From Candidatus Magasanikiibacteriota bacterium (lineage in GTDB: Bacteria > Patescibacteriota > Patescibacteriia > Magasanikbacterales > UBA922): a DNA stretch of 46,235 bases. The position numbers were made by a program, and so were the translations under genes. Location: positions 23,432 through 69,666 of the forward strand of contig DOYU01000012.1 in NCBI GenBank assembly GCA_003518365.1, written 5' to 3'. The notes below the pieces were generated by a model. That model was not told where the DNA came from. It saw only the letters and a program-made list of their open reading frames with translations, and ran no database searches. Numbering within the stretch: position 1 is the stretch's first letter; each line of letters starts with the position of its first letter. Shown here one piece after another: positions 7,413-14,798 of the stretch.

Positions 7413-8822
7413 TTACAATGTCTGCTGAATGAGCGTGGCCGCATTTATCACGTACTGTGCATCACGCTTCAATTGACTTTGTCCATCTGCATATGGCAAA
7501 AGATAATTTGTCATAAGCTGGGACAACGCATCTTTTGCTTTGATGACATTTCTTCCAAGATACCAATTTTTTGCAGTAAGAATACCCGATACAAAAGGAG
7601 CTATATCTGAATTTTGTTGCTGCGCTGCCACTTGAGAGCGCAACGGTGACGGCTGATGTGTTGCAGCGGTGTACGCCGCAATATTCTCAGGTGTGGTCAT
7701 AAATCGTATAAAATCCCACGCTTCATCCTTATGCTGAGATTTTTTTACGACAGATTCCACCCAATAATTTGCTACGTTTACAGGAGCACTTTCATTCAAC
7801 TGAGGGATAGGGATAACACCGAGATCAAGCTGCGGCGCCAAACTCCTAATACGATTGTAATCAAACGCAAACCCAAAATAAAATGCAGATCTTCCACGAA
7901 TAAACACGGTAAGCGCACTATCCTGCTTTTCATTCCAACTGTAGACTTCTTTGGTTGGTCGAGCAAAATCGGTATAAAAACGTAATGCTTCAAGCGTTGG
8001 ATGACTCACGGTTACCTTTTCCATACCACTGGCAAACGTGACAGCACCTTCTTGCATAATGCGCACTCCATTTTGGAGGAGCAACAATGCAAAGATATCA
8101 CTTGCATTCTCTATATTATTTCCGGTTCCTAGCGCAACGCCAGATTGTACAATATCGCCAACAGCATTGATGCGCGTTGTTTCTTTGACGGCTTCTAAAA
8201 ATTCATCCCATGTTTTCGGTGGCTCAGGAATACCAGCAGTATCAAGAATAGTTTTATTGTAATACAGTCCAAGTGTATCTAGAGCTAGTGGCAATCCGAA
8301 TATACTTCCTCGAAGGATGACATCCTCAGATACGGTTCCGACAAAATTTGACTCAATACCACGAATGCTTGGCATGACAACAGTCTGTGGGGTGACAGAT
8401 ACGGTTTGAGAAAATTGACTGCCAGAGACCACGACATCAGCAACATTTACTGAAGACGGCATTGGGTCAAGGCGTGGTGCATATTCACGAAGCCAGTGAA
8501 TATGCGTTGAAATAATATCCGGTCCTATATCATCAGCAAGAGCGTTTGTAAACAACGTATCAAATTCATCATATCGCACTTGTCGAACAGTAATCGTGAC
8601 ATACGGACGAATTTGTTTGTATGCATCGGCAAATTTTTTGAGTTGGTCGACATCATCAAAAACAGTCCAGTAAGTAAGTGTTATGGGCGAAATTGATGCT
8701 TGTTCTTGTTGGGATAAGCCTTTACATCCAAATCCAGAAAAAAGAACCAGGCAACAAATGATAGCAAAAGAAAATGTTGTATGTCGCATACATCGTATAA
8801 ACTTATGGAGTACCTGTATCAT
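7413..8822 (-). CDS. Extracellular solute-binding lipoprotein (family 1)
   Basis: 469 residues. A lipoprotein-type signal peptide ends at Cys33 (LVLFSGFGC). The mature protein has the ABC sugar-binding layout: an N-terminal ITLTYWTVFDDVDQLKKF strand-helix, LPLALDTLGLYYNKTIL, GIPEPPKTWDEFLEAVK (the classic family 1 phrase), MTTPENIAAYTAATHQPSP near the end, and YLLPYADGQ. In known systems it would deliver sugars or oligomers to an ABC permease. No permease or ATPase gene for such a system lies nearby. It sits between pilin paralogs, nine and fifteen bases from its neighbours. An orphan binding protein in such a run may serve as a surface receptor, which is inference. Confidence 0.88.
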   Translation of the reverse strand: MIQVLHKFIRCMRHTTFSFAIICCLVLFSGFGCKGLSQQEQASISPITLTYWTVFDDVDQLKKFADAYKQIRPYVTITVRQVRYDEFDTLFTNALADDIGPDIISTHIHWLREYAPRLDPMPSSVNVADVVVSGSQFSQTVSVTPQTVVMPSIRGIESNFVGTVSEDVILRGSIFGLPLALDTLGLYYNKTILDTAGIPEPPKTWDEFLEAVKETTRINAVGDIVQSGVALGTGNNIENASDIFALLLLQNGVRIMQEGAVTFASGMEKVTVSHPTLEALRFYTDFARPTKEVYSWNEKQDSALTVFIRGRSAFYFGFAFDYNRIRSLAPQLDLGVIPIPQLNESAPVNVANYWVESVVKKSQHKDEAWDFIRFMTTPENIAAYTAATHQPSPLRSQVAAQQQNSDIAPFVSGILTAKNWYLGRNVIKAKDALSQLMTNYLLPYADGQSQLKRDAQYVINAATLIQQTL

Positions 8823-8837
8823 ACTACAGAATCGATA

Positions 8838-10217
8838 TTATAGAAATGTTTGCAAGACAAAACCGACAATAGCATAACTTGCAAAGATCACAATAATGCC
8901 AAGTGCCCCCCAAAGCAATGTTGCCAAGGCACGTTGTATATGGTCAGGATTCCCTCGTGCTGTCATCCACAAGAAACCACCATACAAAAATATAAGAAGT
9001 GCAATACTCCCAAGAATATTCAACAACATCTGTATCACATACCCAGCTATGATAGAAATAGATGACGTGCCAATAGGATTCAACATAGTCACTTGAGGAT
9101 ATTCTATAGCAAGTTGCTTGTCGGGAAGACTATTCAAAATCAGACTACTGCAAGAAATTTTTGCACCATCAGATTCATCTAATTTGAGACATTGGGTAAG
9201 TGTAGAAAAAAAATTTCCATTTGTATGCACTTTCATTGGCAATACAGCTTTGCAAGCTTCCAATGTTTTATAAAAAGAAGGCGCACATGCTAAGAGATCA
9301 TCTGAACAGGCGCAATATTTTTCTCCAGCAAGGGTACACATTGCCTGCAATTGTTGTGGTATTTGACTGGTATTCCCATATCCCCATGGAGGCAAATAAT
9401 TTGTGCCCGCCTGCGTATTGCACATACCAGGATACACGACATAGTGATACCGGGCATTGTCCGGGGAGAAAAGAGGAAGTGGCTTAGTGATATCCAATGT
9501 TTCTGCTTCTATCCAATCTCTTTCAGTAGCGTTAGGTTCACAAGAATAAAAATTGGCTAATTGGTCAGCTGGAGGAAAATAAAATACGTTCGTAGGATTT
9601 AGTCCACCATATATACTCATATACAGTTGATCCCAGTGGCGCTGATTGCTTCCCAACATTGTACATTGTGTCGACACCTGAGGTGCACGAGGGACACAGC
9701 AGAAAGGATTGCCCTGAATAAATGTTGCAAGAGTCCTGGCTAGATCTTCCAATTGTGCCTTTACCAGCAATCGACGCAGCGGAAGGCTTGTCATCGTTAA
9801 CCCTTTCTGACAAAGCGGTGACCCTGGCGCCTCTTTTTTTACCTCCAGATTAGATGTCGTTCCTCCTTGTCCATCAAGTTGCACGTTTGTGAGCGCAATA
9901 CAATTTTTTGATACCTGACTCTCCCTGTAGGTCATGGACGTTGGCTCAGGTGGCAATCCCGACGTAGAAGGTCCAAATCCATAGGCTCCCAACAACCTAC
10001 CACTGTAGGTATTTGCGGGACAGCGTTCTCCGGCATCTGTATTGACGACAGATACCTCGGCGCCTGTATCAAAACTATAGCACGTATCTGCACCAGCATT
10101 ATTTTCTTCAAAATACACACAGCACATTTCTTCCGCAAAAACCATCCGCGCTGAAAACAGGAAGGAAAAACCGAACACACATATACCTATTGTTCTCCTC
10201 CATGCCATTCGTGTCAT
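8838..10217 (-). CDS. Large T4SS/VirB2-like pilin paralog 11 with cysteine-rich ectodomain
   Basis: I start at the ATG at 10217 (459 residues). The longer frame overlaps the upstream gene and gives a Cys-rich nonsense leader. After a signal peptide (to about MVFAEE) come about 365 exposed residues with many cysteines, such as EMCCVYFEE, DTCYSF, GERCPANT, NPFCCVPRAP, STQCTM, GEKYCACSDDLLAC and LEACKAVL. The family core lies at the very C-terminus: LLNILGSIALLIFLYGGFLW, MTARGNPDHIQRALAT, GALGIIVIFASYAIVGFV. The order is the reverse of paralogs 5, 6 and 9: here the extra domain precedes the membrane core. It pairs with paralog 12, whose core is nearly the same. I do not recognise the ectodomain. 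Confidence 0.83.
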   Translation of the reverse strand: MTRMAWRRTIGICVFGFSFLFSARMVFAEEMCCVYFEENNAGADTCYSFDTGAEVSVVNTDAGERCPANTYSGRLLGAYGFGPSTSGLPPEPTSMTYRESQVSKNCIALTNVQLDGQGGTTSNLEVKKEAPGSPLCQKGLTMTSLPLRRLLVKAQLEDLARTLATFIQGNPFCCVPRAPQVSTQCTMLGSNQRHWDQLYMSIYGGLNPTNVFYFPPADQLANFYSCEPNATERDWIEAETLDITKPLPLFSPDNARYHYVVYPGMCNTQAGTNYLPPWGYGNTSQIPQQLQAMCTLAGEKYCACSDDLLACAPSFYKTLEACKAVLPMKVHTNGNFFSTLTQCLKLDESDGAKISCSSLILNSLPDKQLAIEYPQVTMLNPIGTSSISIIAGYVIQMLLNILGSIALLIFLYGGFLWMTARGNPDHIQRALATLLWGALGIIVIFASYAIVGFVLQTFL

Positions 10218-10255
10218 AGCTACGTCAATAGAGTAATAACTTTTTTCTATAATCC

Positions 10256-11128
10256 TTAGAGAAATACTTGCAATACAAAACCAACTATGGCATAGCTTGC
10301 AAAGATCACAACAATACCGAGCCCACCCCACAATATTGTCGCCATAGCTTTTCCAGTCTGTTCAGCTTTTCCATGGGCAGTCATCCATAACACACCCCCA
10401 TAGATAAAGACAAGTAACGAAATACTTCCCAAGAGCTGCAACAAAGATTGGATGACTCTTCCTAAAAGGGATTGTACAGTCACACCACGTATTGGATTGA
10501 GTGAACTTGTCTGAAGATTGGTAATCTTATTTTTTATCAAAAAATTTTCTGAGTCCACACTTGTCTTTGTAGGAAGAATAGCAGACCACTTTTTTTTATA
10601 CACATCAATAATAGCAGTGCATTCCGTTTCTTGAGGACCAGCAATATCACACTGAACTTTTCCTTGTGACAAATCAACGCATTTTTGTCTATCAATACTT
10701 GGATTTGTTACTTCCTCACATGTGGATGTCAAGACAACATCGCTCTTGCCTGTGACTTTCATCGCCGTTCTTTGTGATTCCCAAACAGTATCATCCGAAA
10801 TACAAAAACACCAAAAAGACCCACCATACGGAGATTCTTCAGCAGGTTCAGGAGTACCAGTAGATGGCGTATTGACAACACAATCGTTTCGCTGTTGACA
10901 CTCTTGGGTAGTATTCGGAACGCTTACGTCGCCTTCGCAAACACATACATCGTTTTTAGAAATGACAGAACATTGTGGCAAAGTGGCACACTCTGCTTTT
11001 GTTGACGGAGGTGGATACTCCCCAGCACAAGAACAAAAATCATTCTCATTCGCAAAAGAATACTGTGGAAAAAGAAGAATCAATGAGACAATGACGAGCC
11101 TTATGAGTTTCATTTTCCGTATATTCAT
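10256..11128 (-). CDS. T4SS/VirB2-like pilin paralog 12 with repeated CxC modules
   Basis: 290 residues: signal peptide to about SFANE, then two exact-spacing cysteine modules. Module one has Cys32, 34, 47, 53 and module two Cys62, 64, 77, 83, both CxC-x12-C-x5-C with a 30-residue period. A third, stretched CFC...C...C copy follows a Pro/Glu linker. The core at the C-terminus is LLQLLGSISLLVFIYGGVLW, MTAHGKAEQTGKAMAT, GGLGIVVIFASYAIVGFV. Regular spacing suggests small disulfide-bonded units outside the cell. An alternative start at 11113 is possible. It lies 13 bases after galU and is the first pilin gene in the run. Confidence 0.84.
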   Translation of the reverse strand: MNIRKMKLIRLVIVSLILLFPQYSFANENDFCSCAGEYPPPSTKAECATLPQCSVISKNDVCVCEGDVSVPNTTQECQQRNDCVVNTPSTGTPEPAEESPYGGSFWCFCISDDTVWESQRTAMKVTGKSDVVLTSTCEEVTNPSIDRQKCVDLSQGKVQCDIAGPQETECTAIIDVYKKKWSAILPTKTSVDSENFLIKNKITNLQTSSLNPIRGVTVQSLLGRVIQSLLQLLGSISLLVFIYGGVLWMTAHGKAEQTGKAMATILWGGLGIVVIFASYAIVGFVLQVFL

Positions 11129-11141
11129 ATTCCTAAATATT

Positions 11142-12008
11142 TCACAAGAAGTCTACAATTTCACCTTTAATTTCTTCATCTTTCATGGCAAAATGAAGCG
11201 TCGCTTTGAGCAAGGAAAGTTTGTCTCCAGTATCAAAATACTGTCCATTGTACTCATAGGCAAAAAACTTTTTCTTTTGAGCAAGTGCATTTGCCGCATC
11301 AGCTACCCACAATTCTCCATCTCTTCCTTTTCGTACTTTTTCAAGATAAGGCCAGATATCTTTTGTGAAAATATATCTCATTCCTCCGACGATCAATCCT
11401 TCTGGAGATACATCTTCGATAGCAGGCTTTTCTTCAAATTTACTTACGGTATACAAACGATTTTCTCCTGTTGATTTTCCATAAATATTTCCATATTTTG
11501 TCATCGCCTGCTTATCTGTCAGTCGCTGTGCACCTATCACAGAAGCTTGTTTTTTGTCGTATACTTTCAAAAGTTGCTTGATAACAGGTACTTTTGCATC
11601 AATGACACTGTCACCATCTGAAAATGCAAATGGTTCATCACCCACAAATTCTTTTGCACAAAGGAGTGCATCCCCATTCCCTTTTGGAGAGGATTGTCGC
11701 GTATAAAAAAACTGAACTTTCTTCGTAAGTTCTACCAATTCAGCTATACGATCATATTTTCCACGTTCTTTGAGAAAAAATTCTTGATCATGATTGCGAT
11801 CAAAATGATCCTCGATGGAACGCTTATTCCAACTCGTCACAAAAATAATTTCTTTGATACCACTTGCCACCATTTCCTCTACAATGTATTGCACAACAGG
11901 CTTATCGAGTATCGGAAGCATTTCCTTTGGCATGGCTTTCGTGGCAGGCAAAAACCGAGTACCGAGCCCGGCAACAATAATGACTCCTTTTCGTACTTTT
12001 TGCTTCAT
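11142..12008 (-). CDS. galU: UTP-glucose-1-phosphate uridylyltransferase
   Basis: I start at the ATG at 12008 (288 residues), where homology begins: KGVIIVAGLGTRFLPATKAM, then PKEMLPILDKPVVQYIVEEM. This is the nucleotide-binding signature of GalU. Further matches are IIFVTSWNKRSIEDHFD, FFYTRQSSPKGNGDALLCAK, DEPFAFSDGDSVID, EKPAIEDVSPEGLIVGGMRY and YFDTGDKLSLLKA. The enzyme makes UDP-glucose from UTP and glucose-1-phosphate for surface glycans. It is the first gene of the run that continues into the pilin paralogs, behind a candidate promoter at 12035-12064. One residue of the usual ..SVPDVILD.. loop differs (DGDSVID), which is not disabling by itself. Confidence 0.93.
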   Translation of the reverse strand: MKQKVRKGVIIVAGLGTRFLPATKAMPKEMLPILDKPVVQYIVEEMVASGIKEIIFVTSWNKRSIEDHFDRNHDQEFFLKERGKYDRIAELVELTKKVQFFYTRQSSPKGNGDALLCAKEFVGDEPFAFSDGDSVIDAKVPVIKQLLKVYDKKQASVIGAQRLTDKQAMTKYGNIYGKSTGENRLYTVSKFEEKPAIEDVSPEGLIVGGMRYIFTKDIWPYLEKVRKGRDGELWVADAANALAQKKKFFAYEYNGQYFDTGDKLSLLKATLHFAMKDEEIKGEIVDFL

Positions 12009-12034
12009 ATATTCATCATAATTAGACGTTTTGT

Positions 12035-12064
12035 AGTATATCAGATTACACGGATCTATACCAA
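12035..12064 (-). promoter_or_regulatory. Candidate sigma70-type promoter for galU and the pilin run
   Basis: On the minus strand, TTGGTA (12064-12059) and TATACT (12040-12035) are 18 bases apart. This gives a leader of about 20 bases before galU. The -35 matches TTGACA in four of six positions and the -10 in five of six. Confidence 0.45.
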
Positions 12065-12093
12065 ATACGGTGTACATCCACGTAACTAAAAAA

Positions 12094-12165
12094 GGAGTGA
12101 CGAACGCAAGTTCGTCTCTTAGCAAGGGTATTGCCGCTAACTAACGAACTTGCGTTCGTCACTCC
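12094..12165. repeat. Perfect 22-base inverted repeat
   Basis: Arms 12094-12115 and 12144-12165 are exact reverse complements, separated by 28 bases. Each arm also contains its own small hairpin (CGAAC...GTTCG). There is no T-run in either direction, so it does not look like a simple terminator. The arm opening AAAGGAGTG-x-CGA recurs at 18031, where another GC-rich hairpin follows. It may be a non-autonomous repeat element. The whole gap from 12009 to 12381 holds no gene that I can support. Confidence 0.8.
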
Positions 12166-12189
12166 GCTTCATCTGTGTATGTCTTTGCC

Positions 12190-12219
12190 GGCTCCATAGT
12201 CCCGCAGGGCTGTGGAGCC
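12190..12219. repeat. Short GC-rich inverted repeat
   Basis: GGCTCCA (12190-12196) pairs with TGGAGCC (12213-12219). The loop includes GTCCCGCAGGG. Its GTCCCGC element resembles the hairpin at 19813-19844, so both may belong to one dispersed family. Confidence 0.55.
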
Positions 12220-12239
12220 TAGGTGCCCACACGGAAGTA

Positions 12240-12341
12240 CAATAGAAACACGGATTCAATAGATTGAACGGATATTCACTGATAGTAGACAATAAAAATC
12301 TGTATGGATCTGTTTCATCCGTTGAATCTGTGTATCTATTG
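12240..12341. repeat. Imperfect 20-base inverted repeat with degenerate internal repeats
   Basis: Arms 12240-12259 and 12322-12341 match in 18 of 20 positions. Between them run degenerate copies of ATCTGT / ATCCGTT / GAATCTG. A T-rich tract follows at 12345-12378, ahead of the end of the PilX-like gene. Confidence 0.6.
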
Positions 12342-12381
12342 TAAACACTTTTTTTATCTCTCGTTTTTTAGATTTTTTGCA

Positions 12382-13776
12382 TCATGTTTCAAGTTCTTCC
12401 CACGAAATCAACTCATACGTTGGTTCAACAGGGAATCCAGGTGGCACCATATACCGCAAATTTGCGTCATAAATGTATGATGTATTTACAAAGCCACTGA
12501 TAACAGGATTTCCCCACTTTACCCCTCCGCCTGCGTACGAGATTTGTGAACCAAAGATGGTGAGAGAACTCTTGATGCTATTTTGATACGCTGGTCGATA
12601 AATCTTCTTGAATTGAGACAACAGCGCAGCCTCTATGGTCAATGTATCTGGCGTATTACGCGGATACACGATACTCCCCTGGGCGATCAAACCAAGAACA
12701 TCATCGGATTCTTTTTCCACGTATGTAATATTGCCTACAGGATAAATTTCCTGATATGTACTTTCCAAAACAGGAAATCTTCCGGCTCCTACGGTAACAT
12801 GTCCATTCACTACCCCTTCGACCCAGACATCATCTTCCACAAAAATAGCACCATTTGCCGGGATGGTATAGGTATCATCATGGGTTTCATCTCGAAGATC
12901 ATAATAGACCGTACCAGAATAGCACCACCCATTGTACACCGTCTTACAAATATCAGTGTACCCCCTACGTCTTGTCACGACATACATATCAAAGGTACCA
13001 TCTGCATTGAATATCATATGATATCCTTCATCACCTGATGAATAGAAATGCAATCCTCCATCGTCAGCGGCATCTTTAATATTTGATAGATCTGTAGTGA
13101 TCGCACCAAAATCTTTTGACGGCACAGGAAAATCCCAAAATGTGGTCGGTCCACCATCACCCCAAATACCTGGTTTATCTTCAGTTTCTCCTGAGGGGCG
13201 ATAGGTTTCTTTTGCACTTTGCAAGATTGAATCTGTTGTTCCATTAAATTCTATCCCGCCATTTGAATGCACTTTTCCATGCACTTCAGTGGTATGGCTG
13301 AAACTCATATCAGCATTCTCTACAAAAGAAAAATCTGTCAGTGCAGGATATCCAACACGCACACCAATAGTACGCGTTGCATTTGGCTGTGCGACTGTCC
13401 ATCCTGTAGAACGAAAATTCACAATGGTAGTGCCAGAAAGTGGAGGATCGATATCAAGAGAAAAATATCCAATAACATCACCATTTTTGTCCTCAAATGC
13501 ATGGACATAGGGTCCCACAGCGCCAGTGCCATCCTGATAGTCCTCAGGGCTATGCGCAAGATGCCATCGATAATAGTTTATCCCTGCTTCAGCAATGTGA
13601 AACGACAAATCACGAAATTGTTTTCTATTCGATGCCTGATTTTCAAACATGGCATAGCTCGACACACCCATGACAATCATGGTGAACGCAAGCGACCCAA
13701 AAATCATGACGAAGAGCAACAGATTGCCATGTGTGTCTTTGGAGAAAGCGTATAATTTTCTAAAAAATCTTTTCAT
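12382..13776 (-). CDS. PilX-like minor pilin / surface protein
   Basis: 464 residues. One N-terminal hydrophobic helix (about 18-40, LLLFVMIFGSLAFTMIVMGV) is followed by the helix ending in FHIAEAGINYYRWHLAH. The AEAG phrase is typical of PilX-type minor pilins. The remaining about 380 residues look beta-rich and extracellular, with many Asp/Gly/Thr turns, for example FSHTTEVHGKVHSNGGIEF and GAIFVEDDVWVEGVVNGHV. There is no GFTL-type prepilin peptidase site, only THGNLLLF, so processing is uncertain. It is the last gene of the pilus-like cluster (12382-16607). It probably assembles with the two prepilins upstream, which is inference. Confidence 0.7.
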   Translation of the reverse strand: MKRFFRKLYAFSKDTHGNLLLFVMIFGSLAFTMIVMGVSSYAMFENQASNRKQFRDLSFHIAEAGINYYRWHLAHSPEDYQDGTGAVGPYVHAFEDKNGDVIGYFSLDIDPPLSGTTIVNFRSTGWTVAQPNATRTIGVRVGYPALTDFSFVENADMSFSHTTEVHGKVHSNGGIEFNGTTDSILQSAKETYRPSGETEDKPGIWGDGGPTTFWDFPVPSKDFGAITTDLSNIKDAADDGGLHFYSSGDEGYHMIFNADGTFDMYVVTRRRGYTDICKTVYNGWCYSGTVYYDLRDETHDDTYTIPANGAIFVEDDVWVEGVVNGHVTVGAGRFPVLESTYQEIYPVGNITYVEKESDDVLGLIAQGSIVYPRNTPDTLTIEAALLSQFKKIYRPAYQNSIKSSLTIFGSQISYAGGGVKWGNPVISGFVNTSYIYDANLRYMVPPGFPVEPTYELISWEELET

Positions 13777-13803
13777 ATAACAAATATCAGATAGCAGATA
13801 TCA
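13777..13803. repeat. AT-rich degenerate repeat left of the four-helix-bundle gene
   Basis: The tract contains ATATCAGATAGCAGATATCA-like units. The tract at 14159-14182 has the same ATAGC/GCTAT core in the opposite orientation, so the two frame the four-helix-bundle gene as loose inverted repeats. Confidence 0.5.
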
Positions 13804-14158
13804 TTTTCTCTAAACCCTGAATCATTGACCAAAGCATTGCTCCCATTTCGTCAAGTTTTGAAAAAATACTTTCATACTGTTTTTTTGTGATCCATTTTCT
13901 TTCATAGGCCAATACAACCAAATATTTAGATTCCCTCAATGAGCCATAGCTTATCTCAAAAAAATTTAATTTTACCTTTTCCTTTCTACGACCAAAGCCT
14001 TCAAGATAATTCAACATAATCGATACCACCGCACGTCTTAATTGATCTGAAGCGCCGTATCGTTCTTCTTTGGGGAATTGGGAGACAATATCATATACTT
14101 CCATGACACACTCGTGAGTCAATCTTTTGAATTTTTTGTAAAAATCCTGTTGTGTCAT
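13787..14158 (-). CDS. Four-helix-bundle protein (S23 / rRNA intervening-sequence family)
   Basis: 123 residues, fully helical in character. It matches the family pattern: a first helix with FKRLTHECVMEVYDIVSQFP, then EERYGASDQLRRAVVSIMLN, the conserved N-x-x-EG-x-GR (NYLEGFGRR), FFEISYGSLRESKYLVVLA, and a last helix to GLEKMISAI. Family members occur inside 23S rRNA intervening sequences and as free genes across bacteria; their role is unclear. They are related in fold to the Avd protein of diversity-generating retroelements, but no reverse transcriptase is present here. It is unrelated in function to the prepilin genes around it and is framed by repeat tracts, which suggests an inserted cassette. 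Confidence 0.88.
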   Translation of the reverse strand: MTQQDFYKKFKRLTHECVMEVYDIVSQFPKEERYGASDQLRRAVVSIMLNYLEGFGRRKEKVKLNFFEISYGSLRESKYLVVLAYERKWITKKQYESIFSKLDEMGAMLWSMIQGLEKMISAI

Positions 14159-14182
14159 GCTATTTGTTATTTGCTATCTGAA
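14159..14182. repeat. AT-rich degenerate repeat right of the four-helix-bundle gene
   Basis: Contains ATTTGTTATTTGCTATCTGA. The same ATTTGTTATTTG unit recurs at 16661-16680 upstream of the large prepilin gene. Confidence 0.5.
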
Positions 14183-14797
14183 TCAATTACTCTTCAAATT
14201 CCGTATACTCACGACAGCTTCTACATGGAGTGGCACAGGCGTCGCTGTCGGATCTTTTTCAAGTTCGAGTTGCATACGCACAACTCTGATATCTGTCAGA
14301 TCGTCCGGCACAATCAATGGCGTACTCGTGACAGGATAGGTCTCATTATAATATTCAAAAAGTGAAATGTTTTTTGTAATGTTGACGACTGATTCTGCGA
14401 TGGTGATAACAAATTCTTCCCCATTGTAATTCAGCGGATTGCCACTCGGATTGATAACGCCTTTTTTCAAATCAGTGCCATCAATCCAAAACCGTACTTT
14501 TTCTCGTCCTATGTCATCGTCCACATTTGCATAAAACACAAATGCGGTACTTGATGCCGCGGCGATAGGATAGCTCCCAATACTCGACGTTTCTGCGCGA
14601 CGCACATCATCGACAAATTGCTGCACTGCAGCACGTCCATCATTTTGTGTGGCAAGCTGTTCCCAAATAATATTTGTCGAGCGAACACTATGAATCAATA
14701 TCCACCCCACAGCAACAGAAATAAGCGCAAACATGCCAAGCGCGACCATGACTTCCATGAGCGTAAACCCTTTTTTTGTTGCTTTCGGCTCACACAT
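14183..14797 (-). CDS. Type IV pilin-like (class III) prepilin
   Basis: I start at the ATG at 14797 (204 residues), supported by AAGGTGA seven bases upstream. The leader is nine mostly polar residues, then Gly10 and the prepilin peptidase site: G|FTLMEVMVALGMF, with Glu at mature position 5. A hydrophobic helix extends to about residue 35. The C-terminal part is a soluble domain of about 165 residues with strands such as VRFWIDGTDLKKGVI and VRMQLELEKDP. The gene begins one base after the stop of the larger prepilin gene, so translation is probably coupled. It is likely a minor pilin or pseudopilin of a type IV filament. No assembly ATPase is present in the window. Confidence 0.85.
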   Translation of the reverse strand: MCEPKATKKGFTLMEVMVALGMFALISVAVGWILIHSVRSTNIIWEQLATQNDGRAAVQQFVDDVRRAETSSIGSYPIAAASSTAFVFYANVDDDIGREKVRFWIDGTDLKKGVINPSGNPLNYNGEEFVITIAESVVNITKNISLFEYYNETYPVTSTPLIVPDDLTDIRVVRMQLELEKDPTATPVPLHVEAVVSIRNLKSN

Positions 14798-14798
14798 A

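Noticed and set aside
8838..10331. Longer start at 10331 for pilin paralog 11
   Set aside because: It would overlap the upstream gene and add a Cys-rich segment before the obvious signal peptide. The ATG at 10217 gives a normal signal peptide.
1316..11128. A complete conjugation or type IV secretion locus
   Set aside because: No VirB4, VirB11 or VirD4-type ATPase, relaxase or mating-pair genes were seen. Only pilin-like subunits are present in this window.
13787..14158. Diversity-generating retroelement, suggested by the Avd-like fold
   Set aside because: No reverse transcriptase and no template/variable repeat pair were seen nearby. The family occurs widely without retroelements.
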